A DNA stretch of 64,000 bases, taken from Mesorhizobium sp. CA8. Lineage in GTDB: Bacteria; Pseudomonadota; Alphaproteobacteria; Rhizobiales; Rhizobiaceae. Made by a program: the position numbers and the translations under genes. Under the pieces are notes generated by a model. That model ran no database searches. It was given only the letters and a program-made list of their open reading frames with translations, and was not told the origin of the DNA. The DNA lies in contig NZ_JAIUHG010000005.1 of NCBI RefSeq assembly GCF_020164955.1, forward strand, positions 213,335-277,334. Reading direction: 5' to 3'. This document shows positions 46,301 to 54,406 of the stretch, one piece after another (positions within the stretch are counted from its first letter, which is position 1; the number at the start of each line of letters is the position of its first letter).

Positions 46301-46810
46301 CGCGAATTCGCCGAGGCCGCGCACGGTCGGCACGCGCTCGAAACCGGAGATCTCCAGCCGCGCGATGAGCGCGTTCATATCGATCTGGTTGCCGGGCCTG
46401 GCATGGAACGTCTGCGCTTCGATCAATTCGGCCGGCGGAATGCGCTGCAGCAACGCATTGGCGGTGCTGAGGATGACGGCGCGATGTGGCTTCTTGGCCA
46501 GCGCGATCATGGCCGAAAGCGCATCGAGCCGCCGCGCCGCGGCATCGGCGCCGGGCGACACGCGATCGTAAGGCAGGCAGTCCCATGCCGGCAGTTCCAG
46601 CACCGGCAGGCCGGGCGCGGCAAAGGCGAGCGCCTCGTTGATCGCCGGCAGCCGCTGGCCGTCGCGGGCGACGAACAGCACCGGCTTGTCGGGCGCGATC
46701 TCCTGCGCCGTCTGCGCCAGGGCGAAGGCTTCGTAGCCGTCGGCGACGCCGTCGACGATGAACTGGCCGGCGCGGCCCTTGGGCAGGCCGATTGTAGGGA
46801 TAAGGCTCAT
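43313..46810 (-). CDS. mfd: Transcription-repair coupling factor Mfd
   Basis: Mfd removes RNA polymerase stalled at DNA damage and recruits the UvrA repair protein. The 1165-residue product has normal length. The N-terminal UvrB-like module occupies about 1-330; the RNA-polymerase-interaction domain follows near 470-550; the translocase motor has Walker A GDVGFGKTEV (lysine at 652) and DEEQHFG near 745; the TRG motif region precedes the C-terminal UvrA-inhibitory domain. sdhE lies 13 bases upstream on the same strand, and recG is divergent from sdhE. Confidence 0.97.
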   Translation of the reverse strand: MSLIPTIGLPKGRAGQFIVDGVADGYEAFALAQTAQEIAPDKPVLFVARDGQRLPAINEALAFAAPGLPVLELPAWDCLPYDRVSPGADAAARRLDALSAMIALAKKPHRAVILSTANALLQRIPPAELIEAQTFHARPGNQIDMNALIARLEISGFERVPTVRGLGEFAVRGGILDLFAPGWSEALRLDFFGDTLESIRVFDVATQRTTGQRKSMSLQAMSEVALTPETISRFRRSYIEAFGAPSRDDALYAAVSEGRRFAGMEHWLPFFYERLETVFDYLPDAPVVFDHLAHEALAERHTLILDHYEARRKQADSALKDAVPYKPVAPDLLYLSPDNLKASLGPREDIDFTVFDAPDVGGKKVFHGGSRQGRSFAEERADPNINVFDVVVKHIADERAARRRVVVAGWTEGSLDRLGQILAEHHLSNLEPVATLAEVEKLEPGQAGLAVLPLESGFETDDLVVVAEQDILGDRLIRRSKRKKKASDFIAEATSLSAGDIVVHADHGIGRFVGLRTIEAVGAPHDCLEIHYAGDDRLFLPVENIELLSRYGSDSAEAPLDKLGGGAWQARKARLKKRLLDMAGQLIRIAAERQMRAAPALIPAEGLYGEFAARFPYEETDDQQTAIDAVMDDLGAGKPMDRLVCGDVGFGKTEVALRAAFIAAMEGFQVAVVVPTTLLSRQHFKTFSQRFSGLPIRIAQASRLVGSKELAETKKGIAEGTVDIVVGTHALLGSSISFKNLGLLIIDEEQHFGVKHKERLKELRNDVHVLTLSATPIPRTLQLALTGVRELSLIATPPVDRMAVRTFISPFDPLVIRETLLRERYRGGHSFYVVPRISDLAEIHDFLKESVPELKVAVAHGQMPPGELDDIMNAFYDGQYDVLLSTTIVESGLDIPTANTLIVHRADMFGLAQLYQLRGRVGRSKVRAYALFTLPANRKLTDTAERRLKVLQSLDTLGAGFQLASHDLDIRGAGNLLGEEQSGHIKEVGFELYQQMLEEAVAEVKDTGEVQDGGWSPQIAVGTAVMIPESYVPDLQLRMALYRRLGDLETTEEIDGFGAELIDRFGPLPEEVTHLLKIVFIKALCRKANVEKLDAGPKGVVIHFRKREFPNPVGLVKFIGEQGSQAKIRADHSVVFIRDWPNAEKRLAGSAVVMTQLARLVDKAA

Positions 46811-46823
46811 GGATGGGTGTTTT

Positions 46824-47111
46824 TCAAAATGTCATGGTCCGGCGCGACGCCAGGATCTTTTGCAGCACCGCGCAATCGATATCGGGCGGAACCGGGCGCT
46901 CTCCGGTGACCATCGGGAAAAATTCGGTGTCGGGAATTTCGAGAAGTCTCTCATATTGGTCGATTTCATCGGCCGTCAAGACGCCGATCTCGGCATCGGC
47001 GAAGGAGCCCAGGATCAGGTCCATCTCGCGCATGCCGCGGTGCCAGGAGCGGAACAGGAGCTTGCGGCGGCGAGCGTCCAGCCCCTCGCTTGATCGCTGT
47101 GTTCCGGTCAT
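46824..47111 (-). CDS. sdhE: FAD assembly factor SdhE
   Basis: SdhE helps attach FAD covalently to the flavoprotein subunit of succinate dehydrogenase. The 95-residue product has the conserved RGMREMD (RGxxE) motif at about residues 25-31 inside FRSWHRGMREMDLILGSFAD, and LLEIPDTEFF further on. The start at 47111 follows a GCGGCGAG stretch. It is 13 bases upstream of mfd, so the two are probably co-transcribed; recG is divergent from it. This grouping is common in alphaproteobacteria. Confidence 0.92.
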   Translation of the reverse strand: MTGTQRSSEGLDARRRKLLFRSWHRGMREMDLILGSFADAEIGVLTADEIDQYERLLEIPDTEFFPMVTGERPVPPDIDCAVLQKILASRRTMTF

Positions 47112-47204
47112 CTCGCCGCATCCCTGTCCAAAGCGGCGCATATAGCGTGGATAGAGAGCGGTGTCAGCCTTTGCGCTGCCCTCGTCGCGACATAAGCTGA
47201 CACG

Positions 47205-49313
47205 ATGCGTCCCACCATCCTCGATCCCCTGTTCGTCCCGATCACCTCGCTTGCCGGCGTCGGCCCGAAAGTCGGTTTGCTGATCGAGCGCGTGGTGCCG
47301 GCCGATCTCGGCGATCGTGCCGCGCGCGCGGCCGACCTTTTGTTCGTGCTGCCCAACACCGTGATCGACCGCCGCAACCGGCCCGGCATCGCGCTGTCGG
47401 CCGAAGGCCAGATCGTCACGCTCGAAGTGCGGGTCGACCGCCACCAGCCGCCGCCCCGCGGCAACAGGTCGGTGCCTTACCGGGTCTACGCCCATGACGA
47501 CACCGGTGAGGTCGCGCTGACCTTCTTCCATGCTCATGCCGCCTATCTGCAGAAGATGCTTCCCGAAGGCGAGCGTGTGGTGATCTCGGGTCGCATGGAG
47601 TGGTTCAACGGCCGCCCGACCATGGTCCATCCCGACCATATCGCGTCGATCGACGAGGCCGAAGGGCTGCCGCTGGTCGAGCCGGTCTATCCGCTGACCG
47701 CCGGCCTCTCGGCCAAGGTGCTGCGCCGCGCCATAGGCCAGGCACTTGGCCGCCTGCCGGAACTGCCGGAGTGGCAGGACGACGCTTTTATGCGCCGCCA
47801 CACCTTCCCGGCCTTCGGCGACGCGCTCGCCCGCATCCATTATCCGAAGGACCCGATCGACGTTGCCGTCGAAGGCTCGGCCTGGCGCCGTCTCGCCTAT
47901 GACGAATTGCTGGCCGGGCAGGTTTCGCTGGCGCTGGTGCGGGCGAGAATTCGCCGCCTCTCTGGCCGGCCGCTTACCGGCGATGGTCGCATCGTCGAGA
48001 AATTGCGCGCCGCCCTGCCCTACAAGCTCACGCCAAGCCAGGAATTCGCGCTTGGCGAGATCAACGCCGATCTCGCCGATCCCGAGCGCATGCTGCGCCT
48101 GCTGCAAGGCGACGTCGGTTCCGGCAAGACCGTGGTGGCGCTGCTCGCCATGGCTCGCGCGGTCGAGGCCGGCGGCCAGGCGGCCCTGATGGCGCCGACC
48201 GAAATCCTGGCGCGCCAGCATCTGGCGACGATCGCGCCGCTGGCGGAAAAGGTCGGCCTGCGCCTTGCCATCCTGACCGGGCGTGAGAAGGGCCGCGAAC
48301 GCACGGAGACGCTTGCAGGTCTTGCCGGCGGCGCGATCGACATCGTCGTCGGCACGCATGCCCTGTTCCAGGAAAGCGTGACGTTTCACGACCTGGTGCT
48401 GGCCGTCGTCGACGAGCAGCACCGCTTCGGCGTCCACCAGCGCCTGGCCATCACCGCCAAGGGCGACGCGCCGGACATGCTGGTGATGACGGCCACGCCT
48501 ATCCCGCGCACGCTGGTGCTGACCGCCTTTGGCGACATGGACGTCTCGAAGCTCACCGAAAAGCCGGCCGGCCGGCAGCCGATCCGCACCGTCACCTTGC
48601 CGATGGAACGGCTGGATGAGTTGGTCGGACGCATGCTCGATGCCGTCGCCGATGGCCAAAAAATCTACTGGATCTGCCCGCTGGTCGAGGAATCGGAAGA
48701 GATCAAGCTGATGTCGGCGGAGGACCGTTTCGCTTCGCTGAAACCGCTCTTCGGCGATCGGATCGGCCTCGTGCACGGCCGCATGAAGGGTGCGGAAAAA
48801 GACGAGGCGATGCGCGCCTTCAAGCAAGGCGAAACGTGCATCCTCATCGCCACCACCGTGATCGAGGTCGGCGTCGACGTACCCGACGCCACGATCATGG
48901 TCATTGAGCATGCCGAACGCTTCGGCCTTGCCCAGTTGCACCAGTTGCGCGGCCGGGTCGGGCGGGGCGACAAGCCGTCATCGTGCGTCCTGCTCTACAA
49001 GGAGCCGCTCGGCGAGACGGCAAAGCGCCGGCTTTCGGTGATGCGGGAGACCGAGGATGGCTTCCGCATCGCCGAGGAGGACCTGAAACTGCGCGGCGAA
49101 GGCGAGTTGCTGGGCACCCGCCAGTCCGGCACGCCAGGCTTCCAGGTGGCGCGCCTCGAGTTCCATGCCGATCTGCTCGAAGCAGCGCGGGACGACGCGC
49201 GGCTGATCCTGTCTGGCGACCCGGAACTGCAATCCGAACGCGGCGAGGCGCTGCGGCTGCTGCTTTACCTGTTCGGCCGCGACGAGGCAGTGCGGCTGCT
49301 GCGCGCCGGCTGA
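47205..49313 (+). CDS. recG: ATP-dependent DNA helicase RecG
   Basis: RecG remodels stalled replication forks and branch-migrates Holliday junctions. The 702-residue product shows the N-terminal wedge domain (OB-fold, about 50-160) and superfamily 2 helicase motifs: Walker A GDVGSGKTVVAL with lysine at 308, DEQHRFG near 407, TATPIPRTL near 435, and QLRGRVGRGD near 590. The TRG motif region follows. Divergent from sdhE-mfd. Its last 49 bases overlap the end of the convergent DUF502 gene. Confidence 0.96.
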   Translation: MRPTILDPLFVPITSLAGVGPKVGLLIERVVPADLGDRAARAADLLFVLPNTVIDRRNRPGIALSAEGQIVTLEVRVDRHQPPPRGNRSVPYRVYAHDDTGEVALTFFHAHAAYLQKMLPEGERVVISGRMEWFNGRPTMVHPDHIASIDEAEGLPLVEPVYPLTAGLSAKVLRRAIGQALGRLPELPEWQDDAFMRRHTFPAFGDALARIHYPKDPIDVAVEGSAWRRLAYDELLAGQVSLALVRARIRRLSGRPLTGDGRIVEKLRAALPYKLTPSQEFALGEINADLADPERMLRLLQGDVGSGKTVVALLAMARAVEAGGQAALMAPTEILARQHLATIAPLAEKVGLRLAILTGREKGRERTETLAGLAGGAIDIVVGTHALFQESVTFHDLVLAVVDEQHRFGVHQRLAITAKGDAPDMLVMTATPIPRTLVLTAFGDMDVSKLTEKPAGRQPIRTVTLPMERLDELVGRMLDAVADGQKIYWICPLVEESEEIKLMSAEDRFASLKPLFGDRIGLVHGRMKGAEKDEAMRAFKQGETCILIATTVIEVGVDVPDATIMVIEHAERFGLAQLHQLRGRVGRGDKPSSCVLLYKEPLGETAKRRLSVMRETEDGFRIAEEDLKLRGEGELLGTRQSGTPGFQVARLEFHADLLEAARDDARLILSGDPELQSERGEALRLLLYLFGRDEAVRLLRAG

Positions 49314-50020
49314 GCGGCGCCGATCGCCGGGTTGGCGAGGCCGCCTTCGACGGGCTCGCCATTCAGCGTCACCAGCTTGGCCTTGACCTCCGGCGCCACC
49401 ATGCCGGCAGAAACGATCAGCTTGGCGCCGTCCTCGATCGACATGTCGAGCGGCACGATCTCGGATTTATGCACATACATCAGGAAGCCGGTGGTCGGGT
49501 TGGGCGTGCAGGGCATGAAGACCGCGATCAGCGGATCGCCTTCCTGGTCGAGCTTCTGGTTGATCTCCGTTTCCTTGTCATTGGCGACGAAGACCAGCGA
49601 CCAGACGCCTTTGCGCGGATATTCCACTAGGCCGACCTGGCGGAACATGTCACCCTTGTTCGACAGCACCGTCTCGAAAATCTGCTTCAGCGAGCCATAG
49701 ATGCCGCGCACCAGCGGCATCCGGCCAAGCAGCCGCTCGCCGAAATTGACGATGGCGCGGCCGACGATGTTCGCCGTCAGGAAACCGATCAGCGTGATCA
49801 GCACCAGCGCCACGATCAGCCCGAAGCCCGGAACCGGGAATGGCAGATAGCTGTCGGGATTGTAGCGGGCGGGGATGTAAGGCTTCACCCAGGAATCGAC
49901 CCAGCCGATCAGCGACCACGCGATATAGACCGTGATCGCCAGCGGCGCGCAGACGACGAAGCCGGTCAGGAAATAGTTCCTTAGGCGGGTCATGCCAGAG
50001 GTCTTCAGGGCGTCGGACAT
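49265..50020 (-). CDS. DUF502 family inner membrane protein
   Basis: A 251-residue membrane protein of the DUF502 family, function unknown. Features are the start RLRNYFLTGFVVCAPLAITVY (first helix), the second helix FGLIVALVLITLIGFLTANIV, and the conserved NFGERLLGRMPLVRGIYGSLKQ with FMPCTPNPTTGFL. The C-terminus is a variable Ala/Pro/Ser-rich tail whose gene part overlaps the recG end by 49 bases. ATG 50020 was chosen over the internal ATG at residue 10. Confidence 0.92.
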   Translation of the reverse strand: MSDALKTSGMTRLRNYFLTGFVVCAPLAITVYIAWSLIGWVDSWVKPYIPARYNPDSYLPFPVPGFGLIVALVLITLIGFLTANIVGRAIVNFGERLLGRMPLVRGIYGSLKQIFETVLSNKGDMFRQVGLVEYPRKGVWSLVFVANDKETEINQKLDQEGDPLIAVFMPCTPNPTTGFLMYVHKSEIVPLDMSIEDGAKLIVSAGMVAPEVKAKLVTLNGEPVEGGLANPAIGAAQPARSSRTASSRPNR

Positions 50021-50171
50021 GAGTTCACCGCGGCGCAGGTTGCAACGCTGAGATTAGTGAACCGCGAGCCGGTTTGGAACTGCGAAGTTTTTAAGGGTGC
50101 CCTCCATCAACCGGCTTTCAGCATTCCAAATGGAAGCTGCTCCGTTCGCGATTGGCCGCAACACCCCTCCG

Positions 50172-50236
50172 TCGTCATCCACTGGCGGAGCGGGAGCGAA
50201 GCGGACGCGCAGACCCGAGGATCCATTCCGTGACGC
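50172..50236 (+). repeat. Left inverted repeat flanking the GIY-YIG gene
   Basis: A 65-base element that is the reverse complement of 50615-50679 with 58 of 65 positions identical. The conserved part CCCGAGGATCCATTCCGTGACGC resembles the REP-like sequences common in Rhizobiales genomes. It lies 60 bases before the GIY-YIG start. Confidence 0.85.
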
Positions 50237-50295
50237 CGGCCAAAATGCCACCCGTCAGAATAGTCCCCTAACCATCAATCCGTTACCGTTCACGC

Positions 50296-50582
50296 ATGAC
50301 GGGCTATGTCTATATGACAGCAAGCAACAAGCGCGGCACCATCTACACTGGTGTCACGAACGATCTTGGCCGTCGGATGCCGGAGCACAGGTCCGGCGAA
50401 GGCTCGCGCTTTACGGGCGCTACGGCGTGCAGCGTCTGGTCTGGTACGAGGAATATTTCGACATCCGCGATGCCATCCAGCGCGAAAAATCGCTGAAACG
50501 CTGGCCGCGCCAATGGAAGATCGAACTGATCGAAAAAGCCAATCCCCTGTGGTTCGAGCTGTTCCGCGGTATCGGGTGGTAA
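50296..50582 (+). pseudogene. GIY-YIG endonuclease gene (YhbQ-like) with a frameshift
   Basis: The two halves of a YhbQ-type GIY-YIG protein lie in adjacent frames. The first gives MTGYVYMTASNKRGTIYTGV and then NDLGRRMPEHRSGEGSRFT (50296-50415); the second continues RYGVQRLVWYEEYFDIRDA and REKSLKRWPRQWKIELIEK to the stop at 50580-50582. Two bases (50416-50417) are left over, so one base is missing. Joined, it is about 95 residues, the usual length. The GxYTG motif and the later conserved YEE..D...AI.REK and W...K...I are intact, so the protein would be functional if the frame were restored. Confidence 0.85.
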
Positions 50583-50614
50583 CGCCTAGTTTTGCATCGG
50601 CTTGATCCACTCAA

Positions 50615-50679
50615 GCGTCACGGAATGGATCCTCGGGTCTGCGCAGGACCTTCGCTCCTGCTCCGCCCGTGGATGACGA
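50615..50679 (-). repeat. Right inverted repeat flanking the GIY-YIG gene
   Basis: A 65-base element matching the reverse complement of 50172-50236 at 58/65 positions. The first 30 bases are identical; a block of five mismatches lies in the centre, with two single mismatches further on. It starts 32 bases after the GIY-YIG stop and ends 28 bases before the glmS stop. Confidence 0.85.
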
Positions 50680-50707
50680 ACGAAACGGGGCGGCAGCAAA
50701 CCCGCGC

Positions 50708-52531
50708 CTACTCCACCGTTACGGACTTCGCCAGATTGCGCGGCTGGTCGACGTCGGTGCCCATGAAAACGGCGGTGAAATAGGCCAGCATCTGGATCGG
50801 CAGCGCATAGATGATCGGCGAGATGATCTCCGGCACCTCGGGCAGGATGATCGTCTCCATCGTCTTTATGCCGGCCTGCGCCGCTCCCTTTTTGTCGGTG
50901 ATCAGGATGATCTTGCCGCCGCGCGCCGCCACTTCCTGCATGTTCGAGACGGTCTTTTCGAAGATGCGGTCATGCGGCGCAATCACGATCACTGGCATGT
51001 TCTCGTCGATCAGCGCGATCGGCCCGTGCTTGAGCTCGCCGCCGGCATAGCCTTCGGCGTGGATGTAGGAGATCTCCTTGAGCTTCAGCGCGCCTTCCAT
51101 GGCCAGAGGAAAATTGGTGTCGCGGCCGAGATAGAGCACGTCCTTGTAGCGCGAGAGCTCGCGCGAGATGCGCTCGATCTGCTCGTCGAGCTTCAGCACC
51201 TGGGTGGCATAGCGCGGCGCTTCGGAAAGCTCGCGCACCAGCTGCTTTTCCTGATCGGGCGAGATCGTGCCGCGCGCAACGCCCGCGCGGACCGCGAGCG
51301 CAGCCAAGACGGATAGCTGGCAGGTGAAAGCCTTGGTCGAGGCAACGCCGATCTCCGGCCCGGCAAGCGTCGGCAGCACGACGTCGGATTCGCGCGCCAT
51401 GGTCGATTCGCGCACATTGACGACAGCACCGATCTTCATGCCGGCCTTGCGGCAATAGCGCAGCGAAGCCAGCGTATCGGCGGTCTCGCCCGACTGCGAG
51501 ATGAAGAAGGCCGCATCATTGGCCGAAAGCGGCATCTCGCGGTAGCGGAACTCGGAGGCGACATCGATATCGACCGGCAATCGCGCATAGCGCTCGAACC
51601 AGTATTTCGAGATCAGCCCGGCGAGATAAGCGGTGCCGCAGGCCGAGAGCGCCAGCCGGCCGATCTTGGCGAAATCGAAGGGCAGGTCGAGCGGCTTCGA
51701 CTTGCCCGAAACGAAATCCACGTAATTCGCCAGCGTGTGCGAGATCACCTCCGGCTGCTCGTGGATTTCCTTTTCCATGAAATGGCGGCGGTTGCCCTTG
51801 TCGACCATGAAGCTGGTCGACAGCGACTGCTGCCGCTTGCGATCGACTTTGTTGCCGTCGATGTCATAGATGGTGACGCCGTTGCGGCGCACTTCCGCCC
51901 AGTCGCCGTCTTCCAGATAGGTGACCGCATTGGTGAAAGGCGCCAGCGCGATGGCATCGGAGCCCAAAAACATCTCGCCTTCGCCATGGCCGACTGCCAG
52001 AGGCGGGCCGTTTCGGGCGCCGACGATCAGGTCCTCGTCACCCGTGAACATGATCGCCAGCGCGAAGGCGCCCGAGAGGCGCCTCAGCGCCGCATGCGCG
52101 GCTTCCACCGGCCTCAGCCCCCTGGCGAGTTCGCGCGCCACCAGATGCGCGACGACCTCCGTGTCGGTTTGCGAAGAGAAGGAGTAGCCGTCGCGGGTGA
52201 GCTCGTCGCGCAATTCGGCGAAATTCTCGATGATGCCGTTGTGGACGATGGCGACGCCCTTGGAAAAATGCGGGTGCGCGTTGGTCTCGTTGGGCACGCC
52301 ATGCGTCGCCCAGCGCGTGTGGCCGATGCCGATCGTGCCGTCGAGCGGCTCGTCCTTCAGCCGGCGCTCGAGATTGATCAGCTTGCCTTCGGCGCGGCGG
52401 CGGCCGAGCTCGCCCCTCTCGATGGTGGCGACGCCGGCCGAGTCATAGCCGCGATATTCAAGGCGCTTCAGCGCGTCGACGATGAGCGGCGCGACCTGCT
52501 CTCGGCCCACGATTCCAACGATACCGCACAT
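50708..52531 (-). CDS. glmS: Glutamine--fructose-6-phosphate aminotransferase (isomerizing)
   Basis: GlmS makes glucosamine 6-phosphate, the first committed step to UDP-GlcNAc for peptidoglycan and lipid A. The 607-residue product begins MCGIVGIVG, with the catalytic N-terminal cysteine (C2) after Met removal. The glutaminase domain covers about 1-240. Two SIS sugar-isomerase domains follow, with SQSGETADTLASLR near 348 and GVASTKAFTCQLSVL near 395. The C-terminal LAKSVTVE is the conserved substrate-channelling tail. glmU lies 357 bases upstream in the same direction. Confidence 0.97.
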   Translation of the reverse strand: MCGIVGIVGREQVAPLIVDALKRLEYRGYDSAGVATIERGELGRRRAEGKLINLERRLKDEPLDGTIGIGHTRWATHGVPNETNAHPHFSKGVAIVHNGIIENFAELRDELTRDGYSFSSQTDTEVVAHLVARELARGLRPVEAAHAALRRLSGAFALAIMFTGDEDLIVGARNGPPLAVGHGEGEMFLGSDAIALAPFTNAVTYLEDGDWAEVRRNGVTIYDIDGNKVDRKRQQSLSTSFMVDKGNRRHFMEKEIHEQPEVISHTLANYVDFVSGKSKPLDLPFDFAKIGRLALSACGTAYLAGLISKYWFERYARLPVDIDVASEFRYREMPLSANDAAFFISQSGETADTLASLRYCRKAGMKIGAVVNVRESTMARESDVVLPTLAGPEIGVASTKAFTCQLSVLAALAVRAGVARGTISPDQEKQLVRELSEAPRYATQVLKLDEQIERISRELSRYKDVLYLGRDTNFPLAMEGALKLKEISYIHAEGYAGGELKHGPIALIDENMPVIVIAPHDRIFEKTVSNMQEVAARGGKIILITDKKGAAQAGIKTMETIILPEVPEIISPIIYALPIQMLAYFTAVFMGTDVDQPRNLAKSVTVE

Positions 52532-52888
52532 GGCGCTTGCCCCCGATTCCCAGCAAAAAACCCAGCGTTATCTATGGACCGCCGGGCCGTGGCGAAAGTC
52601 ACTTTGCGTTTCGTTCCGTGTCAACCGGAACCCTGTTCGAAGACCACCATGGCAGAGGGCCATTGCGATCCAGTTACCGCAATTGCTCGGTTTTTCGGCC
52701 GCTTCAGCGCCGAAGCGTGCACGCGCATTGCCGTTCGTCTCCGCTGTAAGGTGCTGCTGCGGTGGCGAGTATCATTTGCCGCGGCGGTGCGTCATCCTCC
52801 AAATGACGATCCATGCTGAATCGCGCAAGGCGGCCTTGAGACGCTATCCGCGCTGCCGCTGTTCTTCCTGATCCTCAGTCCCTGCTCG
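52532..52888. other. Gap between glmU and glmS
   Basis: The 357-base gap contains no frame with coding character and no ribozyme-like structure of the Gram-positive glmS type. It includes a hairpin-capable CATCCTCCAAATGACGATCC near 52792 and presumably a glmS promoter. I see nothing else that can be supported. Confidence 0.45.
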
Positions 52889-54259
52889 CTATTCCGCCGC
52901 AGCCTTCTTCCGCGCCGCGGCGGCCGAAGCGAGGCGCTCGCGCAACTCCTTGCCCTTGCCGGGAATCGTCTTCTGGCGGGCGCGGCCGAAGGCCAGCGCA
53001 TCGTCGGGCACGCTTTCGGTGATCACGCTGCCGGAAGCGATGTACCCGCCCTTGCCGATCGAGACCGGCGCCACCAGCGAGGAATTCGAGCCGACAAAGG
53101 CGCCCTCGCCGATATCGGTGAAGAATTTCGAGTAGCCGTCATAATTGCAGGTGATGGTGCCGGCGCCGATATTGGCCGCGGCACCCACGCGTGCATCGCC
53201 GATGTAGGTCAGATGGTTGACCTTGGCGCCCTCTTCGATCGTGGCCTGCTTGACCTCGCAGAAATTGCCGACCTTTGCCTTGTTTCGAAGATCCGCGCCC
53301 GGCCGCAGCCGGGCGAACGGCCCGACATCGCAATTTGAGGCGATCGTTGCGCCCTCGATATGGCTGAAAGCACGGATCTTGGCGCCCGACGCGATCTTGA
53401 CGCCCGGCCCGAACCAGACATTCGGCTCGACGATGGTGTCAGTGCCGATTTCGGTATCGTGCGAGAAATAGACGGTTTCGGGCGCGATCAGGGTAACTCC
53501 GGACAGCATCGCCTCGCGCCGGCGGCGCGCCTGCCAGATCGCTTCCGCCTCGGCGAGCTCGGCCCGGTTGTTGATGCCGAGCGCGCTTTCGAAACTCTCT
53601 TCCGTCGCCACTACGTCGAGACCTTCCGCGCCGGCGATCTCGACGATGTCGGTGAGGTAGAATTCGCCCTTGGCGTTCTTGGTGCCGACCTTGTCGAGCA
53701 GCCGCAACGCATGCTTGCCCGTCACCGCCATCATGCCGGCGTTGCAGAAGCCGATCTTCTTCTCCTCGTCGGAGCAGTCTTTTTCCTCGCGGATGGCGAT
53801 GAGATGACCGCTCTTTTCAATCAACCGGCCGTAGCCGGCTGGGCTTGGCGGACGGAAGCCGATGACCGCGACGGCGGCACCCTCCGCCAGCTTCTGCCGC
53901 GCTGCGGCCAACGCCTGCGCATCGATCAGCGGCGTGTCGCCGAACATCACGAGAATATCGTCATAACCCTTTGATATCGCTTCACGCGCGGCAAGGACCG
54001 CATGCGCGGTACCAAGCCGCTTCTCCTGCACGAAAGTCTCCGCCTTCGGCGCGAATTTCTGCACCGCCTTGCGCATCTCGTCTGCGCCGTGGCCGATCAC
54101 CAGCACCACGCCGGTCGCGCCGGCAGCCTCAGCGGCTTTCACGACGTGAGCCATCATCGGCAGGCCGGCAATGGCATGCAGCACCTTGGGCATCGCGCTT
54201 TTCATGCGCGTGCCTTCGCCGGCGGCGAGGATGACAGACAGGCAGGATCTCTGGCTCAT
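52889..54259 (-). CDS. glmU: Bifunctional GlcNAc-1-P uridylyltransferase / GlcN-1-P acetyltransferase
   Basis: GlmU converts glucosamine 1-phosphate to UDP-GlcNAc in two steps. The 456-residue product has an N-terminal uridylyltransferase domain ([18 protein letters not shown] near 11-28, the nucleotide-binding loop) and a C-terminal left-handed beta-helix with hexapeptide repeats for the acetyltransferase (GLMV-like [18 protein letters not shown] and [12 protein letters not shown] near 360). The tail ends in an Ala/Lys-rich stretch. It lies upstream of glmS on the same strand, forming a UDP-GlcNAc pair. Confidence 0.97.
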   Translation of the reverse strand: MSQRSCLSVILAAGEGTRMKSAMPKVLHAIAGLPMMAHVVKAAEAAGATGVVLVIGHGADEMRKAVQKFAPKAETFVQEKRLGTAHAVLAAREAISKGYDDILVMFGDTPLIDAQALAAARQKLAEGAAVAVIGFRPPSPAGYGRLIEKSGHLIAIREEKDCSDEEKKIGFCNAGMMAVTGKHALRLLDKVGTKNAKGEFYLTDIVEIAGAEGLDVVATEESFESALGINNRAELAEAEAIWQARRRREAMLSGVTLIAPETVYFSHDTEIGTDTIVEPNVWFGPGVKIASGAKIRAFSHIEGATIASNCDVGPFARLRPGADLRNKAKVGNFCEVKQATIEEGAKVNHLTYIGDARVGAAANIGAGTITCNYDGYSKFFTDIGEGAFVGSNSSLVAPVSIGKGGYIASGSVITESVPDDALAFGRARQKTIPGKGKELRERLASAAAARKKAAAE

Positions 54260-54406
54260 GGATGGGCAACCATATGAAAAAGGTTTGAATCAACGCATGT
54301 TAACAGCGCAGGCCATGCTGCACCAATGCGGTTAAATTCCGGTGAGATGCTGGAGCAACTACTTTTAATCAGCACGTCCACAGTTCGATGCTGCGCGCAA
54401 CGAAGA

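Larger units (their letters stand above)
50172..50679. mobile_element. Candidate repeat-bounded GIY-YIG nuclease element
   Basis: A 508-base unit made of two inverted repeats (50172-50236 and 50615-50679) with the GIY-YIG frame at 50296-50582 between them. No duplicated flanking target bases are evident on inspection. It resembles a minimal mobile or repeat-maintaining element in which a small endonuclease would act at its own flanking repeats. Mobility is an inference from layout only. Confidence 0.45.

Noticed and set aside
52532..52888. Possible glmS ribozyme or riboswitch ahead of glmS
   Set aside because: The Gram-positive glmS ribozyme core is not seen and it is not expected in this group.
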